Shown: piece by piece, positions 1 through 6,554 of the stretch
Layout of the letters: the number at the start of each line of letters is the position of its first letter
Position numbering within the stretch: position 1 is the stretch's first letter
Source of the DNA: CAJKWP01 sp050943075
Lineage (GTDB): Bacteria; Bacillota; Clostridia; Christensenellales; UBA1242
Length of the DNA: 19,866 nt
Direction: 5' to 3'
Assembly: GCA_050943075.1 (NCBI GenBank)
Contig: JBMNOM010000016.1
Span: 1 to 19,866, forward strand
Made by a program: the position numbers and the translations under genes
Notes under the pieces: model-generated
Databases searched by the model: none
What the model saw: the letters and a program-made list of their open reading frames with translations, nothing else
Told to the model about the DNA's origin: nothing

Positions 1-59
1 TGAAAATTTAAGGGTTTTTAATTTATTTAATTATTTTTAAATTTTAATTTGAAATTAAT

Positions 60-653
60 TTATTTAACAAAGTTTTTAATAAATGTTTTTCTGTGTAATT
101 CACATGGGCCAAACTCTTCAAGCAATTTAATGTGTGCGCTTGTACCGTAGCCTTTGTGTTTTTCAAATTGATATTTTTTAAATTCATCGCCAAGATTTTT
201 CATAAAATTATCTCTGGCAACTTTTGCCAAAATGGATGCACACGCAATGGAATAACTTTTTGCGTCACCTTTAATGATTGATTTAACTGGCACGTCATAT
301 TCAATTTTAACTGCGTCAATAAGCACAATATCTGGTTTTACACTAAGCTGCTCAAGTGCATTTTTCATGCCAAATTTTGTGGCATTTAAAATGTTGATTT
401 CGTCAATTGTTTTTTCATCAATAAAAACAATGGAGTAGTCAATTGCTTTGTCTTTAATTTTTTCGTTAAGTTCTTCTCTTTTTTTCTCTGACAATTTCTT
501 GCTGTCGTTAACGCCTTCAATTATGCTTTGGTCATCAAGTGGCATAATTACGCATGCAACACAAACAGGACCAGCAAGTGGACCTCTGCCCGCTTCATCA
601 ATGCCTGCAATAAAACCATTTGTATTAAGAAATGCCTTGTCAAAATTTACCAT
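60..653 (-). CDS. rnhB: Ribonuclease HII
   Basis: RNase HII cleaves the RNA strand of RNA-DNA hybrids and incises at single ribonucleotides in cytosolic DNA. The 197-residue product has the family's usual single-domain length. The signature GIDEAGRGPLAGPV starts at residue 17. The four metal-binding acids are visible as D19, E20, D113 (in LIDA) and D130 (in KGDAKS). NDSKKL follows at 49-54, CASILAKVARD at 138-148 and KHKGYG at 165-170, which holds the conserved tyrosine that recognises the ribonucleotide junction. The ATG start lies just upstream of the conserved core and no Shine-Dalgarno precedes it. Instead a TGcTACACT extended -10 sits 6 nt before the ATG, so the message may be leaderless. 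It follows the terminator of the upstream oxidoreductase gene and appears to be its own transcription unit. Function is secure from the motifs; mode of initiation is inference. Confidence 0.96.
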   Translation of the reverse strand: MVNFDKAFLNTNGFIAGIDEAGRGPLAGPVCVACVIMPLDDQSIIEGVNDSKKLSEKKREELNEKIKDKAIDYSIVFIDEKTIDEINILNATKFGMKNALEQLSVKPDIVLIDAVKIEYDVPVKSIIKGDAKSYSIACASILAKVARDNFMKNLGDEFKKYQFEKHKGYGTSAHIKLLEEFGPCELHRKTFIKNFVK

Positions 654-659
654 GCGTTT

Positions 660-682
660 AGTGTAGCAAAAATAAAAAAAAT
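660..682 (-). promoter_or_regulatory. Candidate rnhB promoter (leaderless)
   Basis: On the minus strand an extended -10, TGC-TACACT (660-665), is followed by six bases (aaacgc) and then the rnhB ATG, so +1 would be the A of the start codon. The -35 position falls in the stem of the upstream terminator and matches consensus poorly (TTTCAT). The -10 is seen; the promoter function is inferred. Confidence 0.4.
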
Positions 683-723
683 ATGAAACAGTTTTTTTGC
701 TAATGCTTAAAAAAGTTTCATAT
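674..723 (-). terminator. Terminator of the SDR gene
   Basis: Arms ATATGAAAC (681-689) and GTTTCATAT (715-723) pair perfectly. An inner T-run/A-run pairing and a GC-TAAT-GC tip extend the hairpin. On the minus strand the stem is followed by seven Ts (forward A-run 674-680). It lies 26 bases past the oxidoreductase stop codon and separates that gene from rnhB. Confidence 0.8.
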
Positions 724-749
724 TTAATTTAAAGTTTTAATTATTCAAA

Positions 750-1550
750 TTATAAATTTTTCATTTTATCAACAAGAAGTTTAATTGTTTTAATTGGGTT
801 AAGCCTGTAAAGTTTGTCCAAAATCCTTGCGTCCGAGCCCGCCAAAGTTTTAACTTTTTCTTTTTCAATTGATTTAATGATGATGTCGGCGCATTTTGAA
901 GCAGCAAGCATTTTGTAACTTGATTTTTCTTTTGCACTTTCCTTGTTGAAGTTTGCACCTGCACTTGAAGCAATGTTTGTGTCAACTCCACCTGGATAAA
1001 CTGTGCCAACAAAAACATTTGTGTCTTTAAGTTCGGCATACAATCCTTCCGACAAAAGTTTAACCGCACCTTTTGACGCGCCATAAACTGTTTGTTTTGG
1101 GAATGGGAACAACCCACCCATTGAAGCAACATTCATCACACATGATTTTGTTTTGTTTTCAAGCAAAATTGGCAAAAACACTTTTGTTAAATAAAGCATG
1201 CCATAAAAGTTGACATTCATAACTCTGTTAATTGTGGAAAGTTCAAGGTCAACAAAAGGTGTAAATGGTTGAATAATTCCTGCGTTGTTAATAAGCCCAT
1301 CAACTTTGCCATGTTTTTCCAAAATTATTTTTGGAAAGTCAATAACTTCTTCCAAATTTGCAATGTTTAATTTGTGAATGCTTATTTTGTCAGCAAATTC
1401 TCCTGCAAGGCTAACAGTTTCTTCAAGCCCTGCCATATTAATGTCGCAAGCAGCAACAGAAGCGCCTTTTTTAACAAGACCTAAAACAAGTTCTCTTCCA
1501 ATTCCGGAAGCTCCACCTGTCACAACAAAAACTTTATCTTTAATTTCCAT
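750..1550 (-). CDS. Short-chain dehydrogenase/reductase (SDR), substrate unknown
   Basis: A classical SDR of 266 residues with an N-terminal Rossmann fold. The nucleotide-binding motif TGGASGIG is at 11-18. An acidic residue, D36, at the end of the second strand suggests NAD(H) preference. The structural NNAG is at 88-91. The catalytic tetrad reads N114, S143, Y156 and K160 (YGASK at 156-160), followed by PGGVDT at 186-191. No signal peptide or membrane span is evident, so the enzyme should be cytosolic. The substrate cannot be read from the sequence; the C-terminal region after about residue 195 is where specificity would lie. The ATG has an AAGGGG ribosome site 7 nt upstream. It is monocistronic: its own promoter lies upstream and a strong hairpin terminator downstream. 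A perfect 9-bp inverted repeat surrounds its -10 box, suggesting repression by a regulator not present in this window. Confidence 0.93.
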   Translation of the reverse strand: MEIKDKVFVVTGGASGIGRELVLGLVKKGASVAACDINMAGLEETVSLAGEFADKISIHKLNIANLEEVIDFPKIILEKHGKVDGLINNAGIIQPFTPFVDLELSTINRVMNVNFYGMLYLTKVFLPILLENKTKSCVMNVASMGGLFPFPKQTVYGASKGAVKLLSEGLYAELKDTNVFVGTVYPGGVDTNIASSAGANFNKESAKEKSSYKMLAASKCADIIIKSIEKEKVKTLAGSDARILDKLYRLNPIKTIKLLVDKMKNL

Positions 1551-1562
1551 ACCTACACCCCT

Positions 1563-1603
1563 TTTATGTGTGTATTATAACACATAAAGTTTTTTTTAAA
1601 CAA
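1563..1603 (-). promoter_or_regulatory. SDR promoter with palindromic operator over the -10
   Basis: A consensus TATAAT -10 on the minus strand (1574-1579) has a TTGTTT -35 (1598-1603) with an 18-bp spacer. The -10 lies exactly in the middle of an inverted repeat, TTTATGTGT (1563-1571) and ACACATAAA (1580-1588), separated by 8 bp. Predicted +1 is near 1567, giving a leader of about 17 nt that contains the AAGGGG site. The repeat geometry suits a dimeric repressor; the regulator is unknown. Confidence 0.6.
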
Positions 1604-1631
1604 AAATAAAACTCATAAAAATAAAAATATT

Positions 1632-1660
1632 AAAAAAAACAAGTTGTTTAACTTGTTTTT
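1632..1660 (-). terminator. Terminator after obg
   Basis: Stem AAAAACAAGTT (1635-1645) and AACTTGTTTTT (1650-1660) with a 4-nt loop. On the minus strand it is followed by a run of Ts (forward A-run 1632-1639). It begins 22 bases past the obg stop codon. Confidence 0.85.
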
Positions 1661-1681
1661 CTTTAATCGTATAAATAAATT

Positions 1682-2950
1682 TTAAATTTCATACACAAAT
1701 GAAATGTCTTTAATTAAAACTGTGTCGCCTGGTTTCATTCCCTTTTCTTTCAAAGCGTCAATCACGCCGTCGGCAGCAAGCCTTTTTTGAAAATATGAAA
1801 ATGAAACATAGTCAGAAAGCACAACACCACGAATCAAGTTTTCAATATAGCCGCCTTCAACTCTATATGTTCTTGCGTCAATTTGTTCAACTTGAATGCT
1901 TGTTTTGTCTTTAACATCAAAGTCAAAAAGTTCAATTTCAATTGGTTCTGGTTTTGGAATGTCTTTAAGCATATCCCAAATTTGTTTTTTAAGTTCTTCC
2001 AAATTTTTGTGTGTGAAAGATGAAATTGGCAAGGTTTTAACACCAAGCGCTTTTTCAAACTTTTGTTGTCTTTCTTTAAGTTCTTCTTCTGTAAGCAAAT
2101 CAATTTTTGAAAGCACAACAATTTGTTTTAAGTGTGAAAGTTTTTCTGAATACTTTTTAAGTTCTTGGTTAATCACTTTATAGTCTTCAATTGCATTTCT
2201 GCCTTCGCTTTCAGAAATGTCAACAACATGCACAAGCATGCGCACTCTTTCAATGTGTTTTAAAAAGTAATGGCCAAGCCCAAGCCCTTCGCTTGCGCCT
2301 TCAATAAGCCCTGGAATGTCTGCCATAACAAAATTATTTTCATAATAGTTAACAACACCAAGGTTTGGGAAAATTGTTGTGAATTGATAGTTTGCAATTT
2401 TTGGTTTTGCGTTTGTGACAACAGATAAAAGTGTGCTTTTTCCAACGTTTGGATATCCAATTACACCAACATCGGCAATTGTTTTAAGTTCCAAAATAAT
2501 GTCTTTTGGGTTTGTGATTTCCCCAGTGTGTGCAAATTTTGGGCTTTGACGCACGCTGCTTGCAAAGTGTGTGTTTCCTCTTCCGCCATCGCCACCTTTC
2601 AAAGCCATCCAAGTTTGTCCGTCTGTCACAAGGTCGGCAACAACTTTGTTTGTTGCTGCGTCAATAACCACTGTTCCAACAGGAACCTCAATTGTTAAAC
2701 TTTTTCCGCTTAAGCCTGTCTTTTTTTCTTTTCTGCCTGGCATTCCATTTTCAGCAAAAAACTTTTTCTTAAACTGAAAATATTGCAAAGTGGTTAAGCC
2801 GCTGTTTGCTTTTAAAATAATGTCGCCACCTCTTCCGCCATCGCCACCATCTGGCCCACCATTTTGTGTGTTTTTATCACGCAAAAAAGATGCAATGCCG
2901 TTTCCACCATTACCTGATTTTATTGTAATTTTAACTCTGTCTAAATACAT
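1682..2950 (-). CDS. obg: Obg-family ribosome-assembly GTPase
   Basis: Obg is an essential GTPase of 50S subunit maturation, linked in Firmicutes to stress and sporulation signalling. The 422-residue product has the three expected parts: the glycine-rich Obg fold (about 1-158, with GNGGNG, GGPDGGDGGRGG and KGGDGGRGN segments), the G domain (about 159-330) and the C-terminal OCT domain (about 345-422). G motifs are GYPNVGKS (165-172), TTIFP (191-195), DIPG (211-214), SKID (281-284) and ISS (309-311). The G4 motif has serine where most GTPases have asparagine (NKxD). The start is fixed by AGAGGA placed 4 nt before the ATG, with a perfect TATAAT just upstream of that. The gene follows nth by 43 bp and may also receive read-through from it; a strong terminator follows. 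Confidence 0.97.
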   Translation of the reverse strand: MYLDRVKITIKSGNGGNGIASFLRDKNTQNGGPDGGDGGRGGDIILKANSGLTTLQYFQFKKKFFAENGMPGRKEKKTGLSGKSLTIEVPVGTVVIDAATNKVVADLVTDGQTWMALKGGDGGRGNTHFASSVRQSPKFAHTGEITNPKDIILELKTIADVGVIGYPNVGKSTLLSVVTNAKPKIANYQFTTIFPNLGVVNYYENNFVMADIPGLIEGASEGLGLGHYFLKHIERVRMLVHVVDISESEGRNAIEDYKVINQELKKYSEKLSHLKQIVVLSKIDLLTEEELKERQQKFEKALGVKTLPISSFTHKNLEELKKQIWDMLKDIPKPEPIEIELFDFDVKDKTSIQVEQIDARTYRVEGGYIENLIRGVVLSDYVSFSYFQKRLAADGVIDALKEKGMKPGDTVLIKDISFVYEI

Positions 2951-2966
2951 ATTATCCTCTATTTCT

Positions 2967-2972
2967 ATTATA
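2967..2972 (-). promoter_or_regulatory. Candidate obg promoter, -10 element
   Basis: A perfect TATAAT lies in the nth-obg gap, with no convincing -35 at 16-18 bp. The predicted +1 is about 10 nt before the obg ATG, placing the AGAGGA ribosome site at the very 5' end of the message. Good -10, but a weak promoter overall. Confidence 0.45.
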
Positions 2973-2993
2973 TCTTAATTTTGTTATTTTTTA

Positions 2994-3641
2994 TTAATTT
3001 TCTTGTGTTTCCAAATATTTTTTTTGAAAACTTAAAAATTCTTCTTCCCAATCAGACTTTCCTCTTGCTTTTGACTTGTATCTGCCATAAAGCACAAGTT
3101 GATAATGCAATTTTGCCCAGTCTTCTTGTTTGAAAAGTTTCATTAAATCTTTTTCCACTTCCCAAACTGTTTTGCCATTTGAAAGCCCAAAACGTTTTGC
3201 CATTCTAAAAACATGAGTGTCAACTGCAATGGCCGGTTTTTTAAAAGCAACAGATAAAACAACATTTGCTGTTTTTCTGCCAACGCCACGCAAACTTGTT
3301 AAGTCTTGCAAATTGTCTGGCACTTGGCCATTAAATTTGGTTGTGATGTCTTTGCTTGCTTCAATTATTGATTTTGCCTTTTGGGTGTAAAATCCACAGG
3401 AATATATAATTTTTTCAACATCTTCTTGTTTTGCATTTGCCAAAGCTCTTGGATTTGGATATTTTTCAAATAAAACTGGCGTCACTTCATTAACACGCTT
3501 ATCTGTGCATTGCGCCGACAACACCACTGCCACAAGAAGTTGAAAGTTTGAATTGAAATTAAGCTCACATTTTGGGTCTGGGTAAAGTGTGTCCAAATAT
3601 GCTTTAACAATTTCTGCTTTTTTTTGTTTTGTAATTTTCAT
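2994..3641 (-). CDS. nth: Endonuclease III-like DNA glycosylase/AP lyase lacking the 4Fe-4S cysteines
   Basis: Endonuclease III removes oxidised pyrimidines and nicks abasic sites in base-excision repair. The 215-residue protein has the helix-hairpin-helix LRGVGRKTANVVL (117-129), whose K123 matches the Schiff-base lysine, and the catalytic aspartate D141 in VDTHVFR. LSAQCTDKRVN (41-51) is also typical. The C-terminus is odd. Bacterial Nth normally ends with C-x6-C-x2-C-x5-C binding a 4Fe-4S cluster just after the GRY motif. Here the segment after GRY (186-188) reads KSKARGKSDWEEEFLSF and onward with no cysteine at all; the only cysteines are C25, C45 and C82. Length is otherwise normal. The start was set at the Met of MKITKQKK; an in-frame extension of 26 codons upstream would run through the parC terminator. 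There is no Shine-Dalgarno, and a TTGTGC-17-TATTAT promoter ends 6 nt before the ATG, so initiation may be leaderless. Confidence 0.92.
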   Translation of the reverse strand: MKITKQKKAEIVKAYLDTLYPDPKCELNFNSNFQLLVAVVLSAQCTDKRVNEVTPVLFEKYPNPRALANAKQEDVEKIIYSCGFYTQKAKSIIEASKDITTKFNGQVPDNLQDLTSLRGVGRKTANVVLSVAFKKPAIAVDTHVFRMAKRFGLSNGKTVWEVEKDLMKLFKQEDWAKLHYQLVLYGRYKSKARGKSDWEEEFLSFQKKYLETQEN

Positions 3642-3647
3642 AGCACA

Positions 3648-3676
3648 ATAATAACAAATTAAACAAAAAAGCACAA
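3648..3676 (-). promoter_or_regulatory. Candidate nth promoter (leaderless)
   Basis: On the minus strand TTGTGC (3671-3676) and TATTAT (3648-3653) are separated by 17 bp. Six bases (tgtgct) separate the -10 from the ATG, which places the predicted +1 on the A of the start codon. No ribosome binding site is present between them. Confidence 0.5.
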
Positions 3677-3703
3677 CAACATTTGCGTTCAAAAAACTCT
3701 CAC

Positions 3704-3736
3704 AAAAAACAAAAGCCAAAAATTTGGCTTTTGTTT
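3704..3736 (-). terminator. Terminator of the parE-parC operon
   Basis: Arms CAAAAGCCAAA (3710-3720) and TTTGGCTTTTG (3723-3733) form a near-perfect hairpin whose stem continues into flanking A/T pairs. A T-run on the minus strand follows (forward A-run 3704-3709). It starts 19 bases past the parC stop codon. Confidence 0.85.
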
Positions 3737-3754
3737 ACTTAAAAATTAATTTTT

Positions 3755-6529
3755 TTAAACTTCCCAGTTAAAAGCTGTGTCAATTTTAGATGCTTTAATT
3801 TGTTTGCCTTTTGATGTTCTGTTGTCAAAACTGATTGAACGAGCGCTAACAAAGAAAAGTTTTTCGCCTTTTGCTAAAACAACAGTTGAAGACACTTCGT
3901 CATACTTCGCATAAACCAATTTTTTGGCTTTGTCTGTGAAGAAGAAGGAATTTTGCCCTTTTCTGTATCTTGCCATTGTTGTAAGCTCGCCAATTGGCAA
4001 TTTTTTGGCATAGCCATTTTCACTAATTAATGTAATTGAGCCTTTAACATTTGAAAGTGAGGCTGTTAAAACAAAATCTTTTTCTTCAAGTTTCATTCCC
4101 ATAACACCTGCTGCCCCGCGTGAAAGAAGTGGAATTTCTTGCTTGCTGAAGTTAAGTGCATTGCCGTTTTGGCTAACCATAACAACTGTTGGAGCGTCTG
4201 TGTCAAGTTGAACGTTGATAAGTTCGTCGCCTTCTTTTAATTTAATGATTGAATAATAATTTTTTGAAATTAAAACTTCTTCAAAAGCCATTTGCTTTGT
4301 GAAACCTTGCTTTGTAAACACAAAGAGTTTATTTTTAAGGTTTTCCTCATTATTTTCGCAAATTGCAACCACAAATTCATCAATGGCTGCGTTTTTAACA
4401 AAATCTGCAAGGGTTGTTCCCTTATCACGCCATTTTGCTTCTGGAATTTCGCCAGCATTAATCTTTATGCAATTTCCTTGGTTTGTGAAAAGCAAAAGAT
4501 TTTGGTTTGACATTGTTTTAAACAAAGTTGTGTGAACGTCAGTAAGTTGTGATGATTTTGCAATTTCTTTTTGTGAAAGAGCATAGTTTTTAATTGGAAT
4601 TTGTTTAAGCGTTTTGCCTGCTGTCACGCCAATGACAACTTCTTTTGCAAATGCTTCTTCTTCATAGTCTTCGCTCATTTCTGTTGCTTCTTTAACATCT
4701 TGCACGTAAATTATTTTGCTTTTTCTTTCAGAACCAAATTGTTTTTTAACTTCCAAAAGTTCACTTTTAACAAGATTGTATTGTTTACGTTTTGAAGCCA
4801 AAATTTCCTCAAATTTCTTAATTTTTTCTTTAAGTTCTTTCAATTCTGCTTCAAGTTTAACAATTTCCAAGTTAACAAGCCTTGCAAGCCTCATATCCAA
4901 AATTGCTTGTGTTTGTTTGTCGCTTAAATTAAATTTCTTTGAAAGTGCTTCTTTTGCGTCTGCAACATTTTGGCTGCGTTTAATAATTTTTATCACTTCA
5001 TCAATGTTTGCAATTGCAACCAAAAGCCCCTCAACAATGTGCGCACGGTCCTTTGCAATGTTTAAATCAAACTCTGTTCTGTTATAAATCACGCCTCTGC
5101 GATATTCAACATAATAACTGATAATTTCCAAAAGCCCAAGTTGTTTTGGCCTGCCACCTGCAATTGCAACCATGTTGATGCCAAATGTCACTTGTGCTTG
5201 TGTTGATTTATATAAATATTCCAAAATTGCGTGTGCATTTGCGTCTTTTTTAAGTTTGATAACTGCTCTTAACCCATTGCGGTCTGATTCATCACGAATT
5301 TCTCCAATGGATGAAAGTTTGTCTTTTTGTTCGCCTTTAAGGTCTGCAATTTTTTTAAGCAAACTTGCCTTATTAACTTGGTAAGGAAGTTCTGTGATAA
5401 CAATTTGTTTTTTGTCGCCATCGTTTTCAATTTGCGCTTTTGCACGCAAAACAATTTTGCCTTTACCAGTTTCATACGCTTGCTTAAGTTCGTCACTTGC
5501 AATAATAAGCCCGCCTGTTGGAAAATCTGGCGCTGGAATAATTTTCATCATTTCATCAAGTGTGATGCTATTGTTTTCAATATATGCCACTGTTCCATCA
5601 ATCACTTCTGAAAGTGAGTGTGGCGGAATGTTTGTTGCAACACCAACTGCAATGCCCGCCGCCCCATTAACAAGTAAGTTTGGAAACCCACCTGGCAACA
5701 TGTCTGGCTCTTTTAATGTGTCGTCAAAGTTTAAACTCCATTTAACAGTGTTTTTCTCAAGGTCTTTCAAAAGTTCCATTGCAAGTGGAGTTAACTTGGC
5801 TTCTGTATATCTCATTGCCGCTGCGCTGTCACCATCAATCGAGCCAAAGTTTCCGTGTCCTTTAACAAGTGGCTCTCTTAATGAAAAGTCTTGGCTCATT
5901 CTCACCATTGCATCATAAACTGAGGAATCGCCATGTGGGTGATATTTCCCCATGCAATCCCCAACAATTCTTGCACTTTTTCTGTATGGTTTGTCTGGTT
6001 CAAGCCCAAGTTCAAGCATGGAATATAAAATTCTTCTTTGAACAGGCTTTAAGCCGTCTTCAACTCTTGGCAACGCTCTGTCAAGCACAACGTGTTCTGT
6101 GTATGGAATCATGCTTGAGTGAAGCACTTCGTCAATGGACTTAAACAAAATGCTTGGAGTTTTGCCTCCATTACCATTCAAGTTATTTTCCATTGTGTTC
6201 TTTTCTTTTTTCATATCTTGCCTTTTTTTTGCTGGTTTGATTTGATTTTGTTCTTCCTGATTTTCTTCTTCAAATTCTTTTTCAACATTTTGTTTTTTGG
6301 AAGAAGTTTTTGCGCTTTCTTTCTTTTCTTGTTTTTCTTCTTCAAAAGTTTGCTTTAAGTCAAACAAATTAACTTGTCCATCCAAAACAATTTCTTTTTC
6401 GTCTTTTTCTTGTTTCTCTTCTTGTTGTTTTAGGTTGATTAAAAGTTCTTCATAACCCATTTGTCCAATCAAAACTTCATTTTCGTTGTTTTGGTCTTGG
6501 TTTTGCAAATTGTCTTTTTCCTCGTCCAT
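3755..6529 (-). CDS. parC: DNA topoisomerase IV subunit A (cleavage subunit) with charged N-terminal extension
   Basis: Type IIA topoisomerase breakage-reunion subunit; with ParE it decatenates daughter chromosomes. At 924 residues it exceeds the usual 800-850 because of an extension of about 125 residues rich in E, K, Q and N. The catalytic core begins near residue 126 with MIPYTEHVVLDRALPRVEDG (140-159). DGLKPVQRRILY, KYHPHGDSSVYD (195-206) and the catalytic R240-Y241 pair follow. A coiled-coil arm lies around 560-610 and a beta-pinwheel C-terminal domain from about 640. No GyrA box (QRRGGKG) is found in the pinwheel, and the LDRALPRVEDG/PVQRR sequence is of clostridial ParC type, which favours topoisomerase IV over gyrase. 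S202 and D206 occupy the quinolone-determining positions in their sensitive state. The start has AAAGGA 6 nt upstream and lies 25 bp after parE; the internal Met113 lacks a ribosome site, so the extension is likely translated. It contains QVNLF (52-56), resembling a sliding-clamp-binding motif. Confidence 0.85.
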   Translation of the reverse strand: MDEEKDNLQNQDQNNENEVLIGQMGYEELLINLKQQEEKQEKDEKEIVLDGQVNLFDLKQTFEEEKQEKKESAKTSSKKQNVEKEFEEENQEEQNQIKPAKKRQDMKKEKNTMENNLNGNGGKTPSILFKSIDEVLHSSMIPYTEHVVLDRALPRVEDGLKPVQRRILYSMLELGLEPDKPYRKSARIVGDCMGKYHPHGDSSVYDAMVRMSQDFSLREPLVKGHGNFGSIDGDSAAAMRYTEAKLTPLAMELLKDLEKNTVKWSLNFDDTLKEPDMLPGGFPNLLVNGAAGIAVGVATNIPPHSLSEVIDGTVAYIENNSITLDEMMKIIPAPDFPTGGLIIASDELKQAYETGKGKIVLRAKAQIENDGDKKQIVITELPYQVNKASLLKKIADLKGEQKDKLSSIGEIRDESDRNGLRAVIKLKKDANAHAILEYLYKSTQAQVTFGINMVAIAGGRPKQLGLLEIISYYVEYRRGVIYNRTEFDLNIAKDRAHIVEGLLVAIANIDEVIKIIKRSQNVADAKEALSKKFNLSDKQTQAILDMRLARLVNLEIVKLEAELKELKEKIKKFEEILASKRKQYNLVKSELLEVKKQFGSERKSKIIYVQDVKEATEMSEDYEEEAFAKEVVIGVTAGKTLKQIPIKNYALSQKEIAKSSQLTDVHTTLFKTMSNQNLLLFTNQGNCIKINAGEIPEAKWRDKGTTLADFVKNAAIDEFVVAICENNEENLKNKLFVFTKQGFTKQMAFEEVLISKNYYSIIKLKEGDELINVQLDTDAPTVVMVSQNGNALNFSKQEIPLLSRGAAGVMGMKLEEKDFVLTASLSNVKGSITLISENGYAKKLPIGELTTMARYRKGQNSFFFTDKAKKLVYAKYDEVSSTVVLAKGEKLFFVSARSISFDNRTSKGKQIKASKIDTAFNWEV

Positions 6530-6554
6530 TACTTATCCTTTGAATTTTGTTTAT

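Noticed and set aside
1..59. Possible terminator or gene remnant beyond rnhB
   Set aside because: Only A/T-rich sequence with no GC-containing stem or open frame; nothing can be supported.
3642..3719. In-frame upstream extension of nth by 26 codons (MAFVFCESFL...)
   Set aside because: It would run through the parC terminator stem, has no ribosome site and is hydrophobic sequence foreign to the family; the Met at 3639-3641 gives the normal length.
5394..5918. Plus-strand open frame of 174 codons opposite parC
   Set aside because: It is antisense to the most conserved part of parC, with no ribosome site or recognisable domain; a shadow of codon bias. Other long antisense frames here are the same.
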